Assembly (NCBI GenBank): GCA_003344405.1
Contig: NOWV01000095.1
Span: 1 to 64,000 of the forward strand
Reading direction: 5' to 3'
Length of the DNA stretch: 64,000 nt
Origin: Trichoplax sp. H2
Lineage: Eukaryota; Placozoa; Uniplacotomia; Trichoplacea
The position numbers and the translations under genes are program-made. The notes under the pieces were generated by a model. The model worked only from the letters and a program-made list of their open reading frames with translations, searched no databases and was not told the origin of the DNA. Below, in pieces: positions 24,196 to 35,560 of this stretch (positions are counted from its first letter, which is position 1; every line of letters begins with the position of its first letter).

Positions 24196-27100
24196 ATGGA
24201 AAAGGAGCTAAACATTTTTATCATACTTACAATCATTTCCATAACATGTAGCCAACATGCGCCTAAAATCATTGTCCAACCCATTAATTTTATCAATGGT
24301 CGTGCTATATCGCGTTCACATAGTGAAGGTCTTGTCATTCCATGTACTGCCACAGGACAAGGGACTATTACTTATGCCTGGAGGCACAATGGACGACCTT
24401 TACAAGCTGATCAACGAGTTAAAATTCAAGGTGGAAATTTAACGTTTAGTGGTATTGTCTTGGCTGATGCCGGTCAATATATGTGCTTGGCTACTAATGG
24501 ATTTGGCACTAGTGTAAGCCGTGCAGCAACACTTCAAGTTCGCTACTTACCCTTTTTACCTGGTAACGCGCATAAAGTCAGCAGAATAAGTAATAACAAC
24601 GTAAAGATTACTTGCAACATATCTCCTAATACAGCACCTCGACCAGATAAAATCTATTGGACAAAAACTGATAGTAATAGTATCGTCAAAGAAAACAAAA
24701 GAATTGCTATTTCACGTTATGAAGGCGATTTAATCTTTATTTCGGGATTAAGGAACGAAAGCGGAAGCTATCGCTGTAATACTATCTCCAATATCTATGA
24801 TCCAAAAAGCAGTTCATCGTCGGCAACAACATTAGCCGGAGGAGTACAAACTGTTAACTTTTCAAGTGCCGCAATTGCGAATACCTTACCTAAGATTGAA
24901 ATTCCACCTAATGATACAATCGCTGAAATTGGTCAAAATAAATCCATTCTAGAATGTATTGCCACGGGCCATCCATTACCGGCCATACTTTGGAGCAAGA
25001 AATCGGGTACATTACCAATTAATCGCTATAAATTTGAAAATTTCGGTCGTCACTTAGTTATTGAAAATATTCAAGAATCAGATTACGGTGATTATCAATG
25101 CACTGCCATTTCTAATGGTAATCAAGTATCTGCAAGTGCTCGACTGTACGTGGTTAGCGAACCACGCTGGTCGATATCGATATCGGATAGAAATCATTCT
25201 ATTGAGTCTGACCTCATGTGGCCATGCTCTGCTGCTGGCTCTAGCATAAAATATAAATGGTTCATGAATGGAGATCTGATTACTGGCAGCTCTAAATACC
25301 TTCTTCATAGTAACGGATCTCTAACTATACGCAATTTAGCACGATCAGATAGCAAGGTATATACATGTATGGCTTATAATGATCGCTCAAACGTTGTTTC
25401 GTCTGGATGGCTAAATGTAACTGTCGCTGCTCCTAGCTTTATAAAGAGTCCTTACATACAAACATCACTTTTCAAAGGAGAAGACGGCGTTATCCGCTGC
25501 ACAGTAACGGGTGGTCCACGTCCAACTATGGCTTATACGAAAGATGATCGATTCATTGATTTACTTAGAAATGCCAAGTATTCAATTATGAAGAATGGAA
25601 ATCTAGTTATACATAATGTAGTAGAAAATGATGCTGGAAATTACAAATGTATGGCAACAAATCGCTTTGGTACTGCCTCTGTCGCTGGTATAGCAGTTGT
25701 TACAAATGCAACTGTATTTACTCGCAAACCTATCACGACTACGGTTAGAAGACCACAAAATGTCCGTTTAACATGTCAAGTTCAAAAGGATTCTAGCTTG
25801 CCAGTTGTCTTGTATTGGCAAAAAAATGGTGTTAATATCACTAATCCCAGGTCTAAAGTTTCTGTTTCCGGCTTCAACACAGAATTCAATTTCGTTAATA
25901 CCACGTTAGCCGATAGCGGGACCTATGCATGTGTAGCTGCTACTAAACTACCTTACCAAGGATTCGTATCTAAAATATCGAAAGCTCAGATAACGGTTCA
26001 TGATGTGCCTAATCCACCATTCAATTTTGTATACAGTGAATTATCATCAAGCTCTATCCTCTTTTCTTGGTTGCCTGGCAATCCTAATAATAGCCCACTA
26101 CTAGGATTTAAAATCAAATATCGTATCAATGGTGTAAATTCATGGCGAATTGCTGATAACTCAATTCCTGTTTCCGCAACATTTCATAGAATAAGCTTAT
26201 CCCCCTTCAATACATACCAATTTGCCATTGTCGCTATCAATAAAGTAGGTACTAGTGCAGATAGCAAATATCTATACTTTGCAACACCGTCTGATGTGCC
26301 TTACCGAGCACCTGGTAAATTTCGTGCTAGTGCGGTGACGAACGATGCTACTTCTATTAATATCCGATTTATACCACTTTCACGAGAAGAACAGAATGAT
26401 TTAGGCTTTAATTATAGATTGCACTACCGATTACAGCAACAATCCAATACATCCTGGAGTAATGTTACCACTGGTATCACAGGAAGGTATAGATTAACAG
26501 GCCTTCTTCCAGGGAGAAGGTATCAACTCCGGTTGCAACCTTTTAACAATGCAGGGCTGGGCAAAATGAAAACAAGTATTTTAACCGTAACAACAGGCAC
26601 ATCACCACCTGCGGTAGCTCCAAGTAATGTGGTTGCATATGTAACTGATACAAATCAAGTTACTCTTACCTGGAATAAAATTCCATCAAATAAAGTATCA
26701 GCAGCTACAGGATATCGAGTGAGTATTTATATATGTGTATACTATATGTCCTTCTAGGGTTGTGCTAAGATATTTCATCGCGCTCATCAAGATACTTTGA
26801 TAAGCAGTCATGTGAAATTTCACATTTACTAATGAACCCACCTTTCGGTATTAGGTATCTTACTGGACCTATGATCGCTCTATTGCATTAACACGGACTC
26901 TGGGGGATATTAATATGGCTACAATTGCAGGATTGGATTCGAATATGAACTATAGCTTCACTGTTAATGCATTTAATGAAGGTGGAGATGGACCACTATC
27001 ATCTATAGAAACAAAAACTATAAAGAACCCAGTGCCAGGTACGCTACCGATGAAATAGTTAATTAATTAAAAATGCTTCATTATTTATTGTGAAATTAAA

Positions 27101-28233
27101 TCCAATATCCTTATGTAGTACTGATACTAGTTACACTAATTTTTACAGGCGCAGTCTCTAATATCGTAGCATCTCAGCCTGCTGCCAATCAAATTACATT
27201 GAAATGGAAAGCTCCATTAGTACCTAATGGTGCTATCCTCCATTATAGGATAAATTATACGCTATTAAACTCACAAAATATCCCAGAAGTTGCCGTATCT
27301 AATACTACAACATCATCGGAAACAGCATACGTACTATCCAATTTAGGACCGGGTATATATCGATTTACGATTATACCAGGTAATGCCCATGGCTATGGGA
27401 TTCCCACAAGCATTCAGTTCGACGTTATCGCGAGCGCTATACCGGCACCCATAGATCTAGCTGGTAGCAATATTCAAGAAACCTCGGTCGATCTAATTTG
27501 GACAGCGACTAATGATCCGTTGATAGGATTTATAATTCGATCAAAATTAGCGTTGCAGAGTAGTTCATTTTCAAACAGTAGTCAACTTTTATCTCCAAAG
27601 CTGCGTCGTTTTACTGTAAAGAATTTGATATCATCCACTATGTATACATTCCATGTTATCGCCGTCGGAAGTAACAACAAATTTAGTTCGCCTAGCAATG
27701 AAGTCAATATTACAACAGCTGTGGAAACAGCACCACAATCTAGTATGATGATTGGAATAATTGGAGGTTTGGCTGGATTTTCTGCTGTTATTTTCATTAT
27801 TGCGTCCATTTTTTTCTACCGAAGAAGCCAGCAAAAGAAAACTGTAATTAAGGGCAAGAAGCCTGTTATACCACCACGACCCACAAGTGAAGCTGAAGCA
27901 GATGACAATAGGCCACCATTACCATCAGATAGCGGAAATTTTGAAGATCAATTTAATCATAGCGATGTTGATGCTGAAAGTGTAGATAGCATGGATCAAT
28001 ATGCTGATTTACCGAATCTTTCTAAATTTAATGAGAACGGCTCCTTTATTGGAGAATACGGAACCTTAAGGATTGTAACAAACGCCGAAAATAGCTCTTA
28101 CGGCGCACATTATACTGATATTAAATATAGCAACGCTGGTAGTGTTTCCGTTCGTAGTGGAACCAACACTCGTCCTGGTAGCCCAGCTAGTACCGTTAAT
28201 CATAATAACGCAGGATTTCTCACATTCGTTTGA
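24196..28233 (+). CDS. L1CAM: L1CAM/neuroglian-type cell-adhesion receptor
   Basis: Single-pass adhesion receptor of 1263 aa, close to the usual L1-family length. Exons: 24196-26718, 26855-27038, 27149-28233, with GT-AG introns in phases 0 and 1. Order: signal peptide (residues 1-19); six Ig domains at about 23-116, 118-215, 230-320, 323-410, 412-504 and 506-601, each with both cysteines; five FN3 domains at about 604-697, 701-799, 804-900, 903-999 and 1000-1098; membrane span 1102-1126; tail of about 137 residues. The tail has a basic membrane-proximal stretch, a proline-rich PVIPPRPT segment and FNENGSFIGEYG, which matches the L1-family ankyrin-binding box FIGQY (here FIGEY, 1202-1206). It ends in TFV, a possible class I PDZ ligand. 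Ig5 has Tyr in place of the core Trp (TMAYTKD). Contactins have a similar ectodomain but a GPI anchor; the membrane span and FIGEY favour L1. The 841-codon first exon is unusual. Confidence 0.93.
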
Positions 28234-29853
28234 ATGTAGCCAGTAATAACTAGGATTACTCTTTCAAAGCAGAGTGTCGTAAAACGGTATCATCTACACT
28301 TGCAGTAGATGTAATATTTTTTTCTATGACTGTCTGAATCTGCGATAGTTCTGATTATGATACTTTACGAAACTCTTATCGAAAGTCGTATTATCTACCA
28401 TTTACGTAAATGTTAATGATGACTTATAGCTTGTTCTGTAGAATGGCCTGATTGTTTCGTTTGCTAGAAAAATCTTTTACATGTTTCTACGTTATTGGCC
28501 AGCAATCTTGTACATTACATTGTAGAATATAGATGCTTTGTCGAAAAAAATTCTATTTATTAAAGTTTATCTACCGATATATAACACTTAAATCGAGTAT
28601 TTGCATAATGTATTTGTGTGATATTCATTATCGAAATGAACAAACTGGAATAGGATAAAATAAACCAATAACAAAATCAGTCCTGTAGCAACTGATGTCG
28701 ATGTAATAATTCATTGGATTTTTTGTAAGATTACTCACCTCGAATACTGAATTTAAATAATAATTTCGAATCATATTATTCGCAGATTCCTATTAATTAA
28801 TTAATGACGCTTTATAAATTCATTTTTAATAAAAAATTTTTTCATATATCTGAAAATGCTTTTATTATTAAAATACGTCAGTACTCGAATATCCATTTTA
28901 CATGTATACGGTGACCAGAATCTACTGTAGATGGTTCTCGCGCATGAAGGCTAAGATTAGCAGTTATTATGAATCCTTTTTTGTGAAAGAGGTTGCCTGT
29001 CGTGACATCTTTGTAAGTAGTTATACATTAGACATGAAGATTACACCCTGCCGGCAGTGATTAATTTTACATAATAGTGCATTTTTCTCAGTTTAGTTGG
29101 CTAATAGAAACATGTCATTTGGCTTAGTTGCATGTGTTCGTATAATTTGAATGGATCCAGTTTTTTAATTAATTAACGCCCAATACTGCTTTAACATTTT
29201 TGATTCTCTTTACCTCCATCCTGCGTAATTGTAGTATAGTAGTATCATATGCAAGACTTACGTAGTACATGGAAAAGATAAATTTTTTGGGATTCTTAAA
29301 GTGGAACTGGTAGAATGTACTTGATTAATAAGGTAAGAAATTTTATGATAGTAAATTTTGCGGCTCACATAATACATGCTAGTGAGTGGTAGATCAGGAT
29401 TCTTTCTCAATGGTCCCTGCACGGTAGCTAATCATCTTAATAAATCATTCTACAGTACTAGGTATACTGTGATACAATCATGCAACTATCAGTAGTTGAA
29501 TTTATAAGAAATCATCATGAAAGCATATAATGTCGAGCTAATTTCTAGTACATTATCCTTCAATTGTTATATAGACTCCGAGCTTGGTCTAAATATCGTA
29601 TGAATTTCCATTTAATCGCAGAAATTGATAATTATAATACAATGTGTAAGCTATCACGACGTTAGAATATTAATAATAGAACAGCAGTTTGGTAACAGCG
29701 ATGGGGGTTACCGATATTCTTTAAACTAAGAAACTTAGTTTGTATCTATGCGGATATTAGGCGATGGCTACGACATTACAAAATTGATAGACCTAATATA
29801 GAAGGCTCCAAAATCGAATTTCATTTGTAGATTTGAATATGATGCCTCTGCTG
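28234..29853. other. Intergenic region downstream of the L1CAM-like gene
   Basis: Contains the 3' UTR of the L1CAM-like gene; AATAAA at 28659 is a plausible polyadenylation signal. The remainder is AT-rich, with no recognisable coding segment up to the stop of the minus-strand candidate gene at 29854. Confidence 0.45.
28659..28664 (+). terminator. Candidate polyadenylation signal
   Basis: An AATAAA hexamer about 430 bp after the stop codon of the L1CAM-like gene. The hexamer is frequent by chance at this base composition; position is the only support. Confidence 0.3.
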
Positions 29854-30279
29854 TCATAACTGCATCCCGTATTGATTCTGTAATATTGAGATTTCCATTT
29901 TTGCTCGAGCAGTCCCTGAAATGTTTAATCGTCTACTTGTATTAGAGAACTGCTTTCATCTCGACTGCTTAAAGTTAGTGAACTACTGCACTTGAAGGAA
30001 CTTCTTAGAAGTCCCTGGAAAGTGGTACATCAAGCAGGTTATTACCGGTAGTATTTCGATTGGAAATGAGTTTAGCAAAGGCTTCTACTATATCGTCTTG
30101 TCTACACTTTATAAATTGGTTAGTGGTTTGGTTATTAATAAACTGGTACATACAGTATATTAAAATAAACTTATACCAGTGCTTGTACTAAAATTTCGAA
30201 AGTGCTAACATTAGTGACAGTGACACAGATTGCAGCTTAAGCATGACTGAATAAGCACTATGCGCATAGCTATAATCCG
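29854..30279 (-). CDS. Three 3'-terminal exons of an unrecognised gene (partial)
   Basis: Three short minus-strand exons join with canonical sites and matched phases: 30279-30210, 30101-30046, 29915-29854 (TGA stop). They encode about 61 residues: the first contains DYSYAHSAYSVMLKLQ, the second QDDIVEAFAKLISNRNTT, the last ARAKMEISILQNQYGMQL. The composition is that of a folded helical protein. The 5' end needs a donor in phase 1 that I could not place. An open stretch upstream at about 30560-30658 (minus), encoding TTFYRIYHNINLVTDEYEKM, may be another exon of the same gene. I do not recognise the family. Confidence 0.45.
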
Positions 30280-33200
30280 CTGTCAAGATTTTAAAAATCG
30301 GGAGCTTTTAAGGGAGGAGAGCACAAAATAATTACACTTGTGTGGGCTATTCTACTCTGTATAAGGGTGTGCTGTATTTTAGCAAACTAAAAAGTACTGT
30401 AAGTTTTTATCGCTCATCCTGATAGTTTATATCAAAACAAAGTTAAATGGATTTTTTATAAACTTTGATACAAGCAACTTCAAGGCGTGAGACGGCAGTA
30501 GCATATCTTTACGTAAACATTAATAAGAAAAATATTTAGCTTACGTTGACTACAATTGATTATAGGCTAGAGGTTAATAAGCTTTGAATTTCCATCTTTT
30601 CATATTCATCAGTTACTAAATTAATATTGTGATAGATCCGATAGAATGTAGTAATATCACCTTAAATTCTGTTTCGAAGATTGTGGTTATTAACTAGTCT
30701 AATTTTATCCTACCCTTAAGGATTCATTTTGTTTATAAAAGAGTATAGTTTAAACCTGTTTATAGATTACTCTTACAAAGTAATATTGAAATTGAAGTAG
30801 TTTACAGGCAATGTTATTGGAGGCTAATTTAAGGCCGTAAAATTTATTTACGCAATTAAATAGCAGTATCGATTAGTTTAAGTTTAAATAACTATTGCTG
30901 AAATAGTTTGCTTAGGTATAAGTATAAGAGCACTTTGTCATAATGAAGCCACTATGATAATAATAAAGGCTTTGTACTTCAATGTACAAAGCAAGTGTGT
31001 ACTATTCATTCTATCATAAATTTACTCTTTCCAGTTAATGATTTACAGATTTACTGTTTACTAAATAACTAGTACACACTACTACAGATGGCTGAATAGT
31101 TTGCATAATAATTAAAATTGAGGAGTCAATATCCAACGGTAAGTCTAGACCCACTACTAAACTTTAGTAGAACATCAATGATGGAAAATCCATACTGATG
31201 TTTTGTAAACACACTATCTATTGCTATATTAGGCCAACATGATATCATTTGATAAATCTACTAAGAACTGCAAAGCTAAATTATAGTACGGTAGCTATCG
31301 ATTGTACAATTTTCTCTGCAAATCTTTAAAGGTAGAGTTAGGACAAGATCTTTGAGCCCAGTTATTTTGGTATTTTTTTATTATGTTGGTGTAATTATTT
31401 ACTCTTATGTTTGGTTGTTATTCATTGCAATCTAGATCTATCTTGGTTATTTATGTTAATCTTCATCTTAGTAAATATATTTACATAAAAAGCCTTCAAT
31501 TCACAGGTATTTACCGGAGATACTCATTTTTTGGACTGAAGCTTCATTATAACCACTTATTGTGTTATTGACATTTTACGTTGTTAAAGATCTTCATACA
31601 TGATAGAGTAATTCTATTAGATTCGGTATTAGACACACTTCCGTAAAGAATTATCTACTATCATGACATCATCCATCAAGCATGGTCATAAATAATCAAT
31701 TTCTACAAAGAATCAACAAGCTACACGTGATTTATATTCTATAAATAAACGGAAAAAATAAACGGCAATATTGTTACCGTCGGTATTCCGATCAGATGGC
31801 GTACGAAATAAAAGAAATTTTTGCGTTTGAACTACGAGTATTAGGCTGAAGCAAAGTATTACGGTATATTAATAATATCGTTTACCTAGAAAATCACATT
31901 AGCAGCTACAGAATAATCTTCAACAGATGTTATGATGTAACAATACTTTAAAGATTTAAGAATTCTTAAATATTTGTCTATTTATTATGAAAGTTAAATC
32001 ATCTCATCTACAAAAATAAAAAAAATCAAAGGCTAGTACAATTCTAATCACTCTTGAAAACGACGTAAAAATGGATATTAAAAAGTGATAGTCAAAATTC
32101 TATGTGATTTCTATTGTTTAATGAAAAATATTTAAAAACTACTGTTATATTTTTCCTGACCTTATTTTACCCTGTTATTATTTCAGTGATATGACGGAGT
32201 TCAACTTGCATCCAGAAATGCGATTTCTGAATAATGAATCTTCTAGTGTTGGTATTTTAATACTCAAACATCGAATCTATTTCGTTTGCTATCGCATGTT
32301 ATTTGGGCAACGAATATTATAGCTTTACCTACTGATCCAACACGTTAAGATACAATTGCATTCTATTTACTACAGAATTATGCAAACGAATCTAAGATCA
32401 GTATTTTTCTATCTGAAAATTTGAAGGATTGAGTACGGTAGCGGTTATAAATTGATAGGGTATTGTTTACCTTGAATTAGATTCCAGTTGATATTACTCG
32501 TATGTTAGGATACAATTTGAGATAGTTTCAGTCTCTACGCTTTATTTGAAGTTTTTGTGATATTCATGTTGGAGATATTGAGAACTTCTACAAGTAGTCT
32601 ACAGCCAGATGTCATTTAGTACAGTAACTGATTGTCTAAACGGTGATGACGTTATGCATTTTATTGAGCGTTCTTGTAGGGGATTAATGAACTGATACGT
32701 GTATTCTATAGCAATTACACTACATTGCCATCTCGGTAAAGAATAGAAATATGTTGAGGTGGACTTTCAACTAAAATGGCACGATCAAACAGTATATCAA
32801 GGTTTATGCAAGAATTTTGCGTGCAATTTTCTACCGCATTGAATAAGCATGCTATTTTATCAACCCTGCCACCGTAATATCGAGACAGCAACGAAAGAAT
32901 TCGCTAAAATACCACAATTAGTTAACGTTAACGTCAAAGAATGAGAAATAGTTTTGGATTAAAGAAAAGGTACATGAAGCATGATTAGAGTACATCGTGG
33001 GCAGTGTAATATGCGTGTATATATACTGTACGCTTATAACTCTATCTTAACAAAACAATATTCGATGTTATTGATAAGTCAATTCCCATCCTATTTATAT
33101 GTACACCTGTTCACTTCTTTTGTAACAAGATACAATACAATATTACAATGCAAACATTCCGAAATTTAACATAATGAAAACTTAATCTCTAATTACAGTT

Positions 33201-35499
33201 ATATTAACAAATCGCGTTCAGGTCGATATCTTTAATGCCAGCAAGATTGAGTTACGCAAAGGTGACAATGTTATTGGAAATCAACATGCCGCCTTCTTCT
33301 TTCTTGCCAAAAATGATTATTCAGGATAAACTCGGGCTATTTTATCGATGGTACTTGAATTTGGACATGATCATTGTTCATATGATATTATTTGACTATT
33401 GTAACGGTTACTATGAAATCTAATAATTACCAATTTGATTTCGATTTATGACCATAGCCAAATATATCTTACTTCTATTGACAAAATACTATTCTGAAGT
33501 TGTTGAGTAAATACTGTAGGCGAAAAGTGGGGCACTATTTTTAGTTTCTCTACACTAGATCCATGCTAATATAATAAAAATATAATTATTTTTATGATTA
33601 GTTCCCATCAAGGTCTGATTTTTTTGATATATCTTATCCATTCTATGGAAAAACTTGGCCTCCTATTAATCTCTTTAGATTATGTAGTGTATTAACTCTA
33701 TATAAATACTGCTACTGATTTACGTCATGGCAGCGAATTGTGCTAATGAGAATAGGCAGAAACTACTCCAATAGATTCATTATTAGTAACATCGAAACTG
33801 GCTGTGATATGGTTAAAAATGGTCTTTACCATGTGTAAGATTAACCCAATTTAGATACTGAAATGTAAATTTATTTTATTCGGTAAATATTTTGGCAAGA
33901 AAAGAGCGTTATTTCAGAGTTATTATAGACGGTATCTAATCCAACCGATCGATAGCTCATGTAGTGGCCGCAACCTTTGTCAGCGCGATACAGCTGACCG
34001 ATCTAAAAAATTTCGTCCTTCATTTACTTTCATTCTTTTCAATCACACCCGTTAGTAATAATATTATAGAGATGAATGTATGGTAAGGTATATTAAATCA
34101 ATAATCAAACTTATGGTCAATAGAATAAAAATGATCGGACAATAAGACAAAGTGAAGTAAAAATGAATTATGGCCAGGAAAGGACTTTACTAATACTACA
34201 ATGATCAGTTGAAATTATTATCTTCCGTTTTGATGATCTAATATTTGTTATTATTATCTATACGCCAGCTGCTATAGATGATAACAGTTATTAGATTTCC
34301 TTACTTTTTATTGTCGCCGTGACAATACGGAATACATTACTTCTCTCTTCCTCTCATTCTCTACAACTGTCATGTATTATTCCAGTTGTATTGTTTCTTG
34401 AATATAGAATGAAAGGGAAGTTAAAAAATTTCTTCATTTGCCTACTTAGTCCGTTAATCAATCAATAAATGTAAATATACCTAACCAATAAAATGATTTT
34501 TTAGTTTGCATCCCTATGTCTTGATTTGATGATTACAATTTGAGTGATGAGTCCGTTAGAAATGATCAATATGATACCAGCGGATTCCTTACAATACAGT
34601 AGTTGATTTTTCCTTTATTTCTTTCTATAATCTTGTACATATTCGTTTCTACGATAGAACGTACGAGCGAATTGGCTTTGGAGGTATTTTATAGATGCTG
34701 TATGCGTGGGGTAGAAGATCTGCTGTCCAATGTCATATGCTATTTGGAATATCATTTTTTAATTTAGTGCTTTCACTTTCAATGCATTAAAAGTAACGTT
34801 TGGGTAGTTTTAATGAGCAGAATGAGTATAGTCAATCAAATGAATCAATCATCAAGGGAATAGCACGGTCAAAGTTAATTAGTGCATTGTCGGTATAGAC
34901 CATTCTATATAAGTACAGTATAGGAGAATGGATTGCTTTGTATAAGCTACGAGGCCAGTATTGATCGTTGAAAATCGTTTTGTATGCCTAACTATGGCCA
35001 AGCTAGGTTTAGTATGTACTGTAATGGTTTTGTTTTTCTACCGTTTGAACGAAGCATCTCTATGATGATGGCTTAGTTCCGTTGGCCTCCATCTACAGTG
35101 ATACACCAACGTCAATACTGCATGATGACAATGATGAAGGCCAAGGAATGACATATTCAATCAATTTTGAGTCTTATTTCAATAGGTCATGAATGATTGA
35201 TCCACTGTTCCTTTATCCCATTGAATTGAAGGTGAAATGTTCACTTCGTAAGTGATGCAAATCTGGATGTATGCTGTAATACTACAATATTGGCATCAAC
35301 AACGTTGAAATATTGTCGTTGAGCGCAATCGTATTTGAAATGACAGTGGTATACACATGATTATTTATCGCTTCACGGCCTCAAAGGGAATCAAATGACT
35401 GGTGAAAGTCCATCATTCGATTCCTTTCCTTTCCCGTCTTCACCTTGCTCTATTGAGGCTCTTTGACTTACACACGTTGGTGCCCAATGCAAGTATCGC

Positions 35500-35560
35500 A
35501 TCCCGTACAGTACAGTACGTCGCCCAATACAGTACTGTACAGTACACAAAGTACAGTGCA
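35500..35560. repeat. Palindromic GTACAGTACAGTAC / TACTGTACAGTAC tract
   Basis: Two short runs, at about 35505-35520 and 35530-35555, of the palindromic family seen near 5.4, 17 and 53 kb. They lie at the start of the GC-richer island of 35-39 kb. Confidence 0.6.

Noticed and set aside
23999-24196. 65-codon minus-strand ORF overlapping the L1CAM-like start
   Set aside because: It begins at a non-ATG codon, overlaps the start of a strongly supported gene, and has no recognisable motif.
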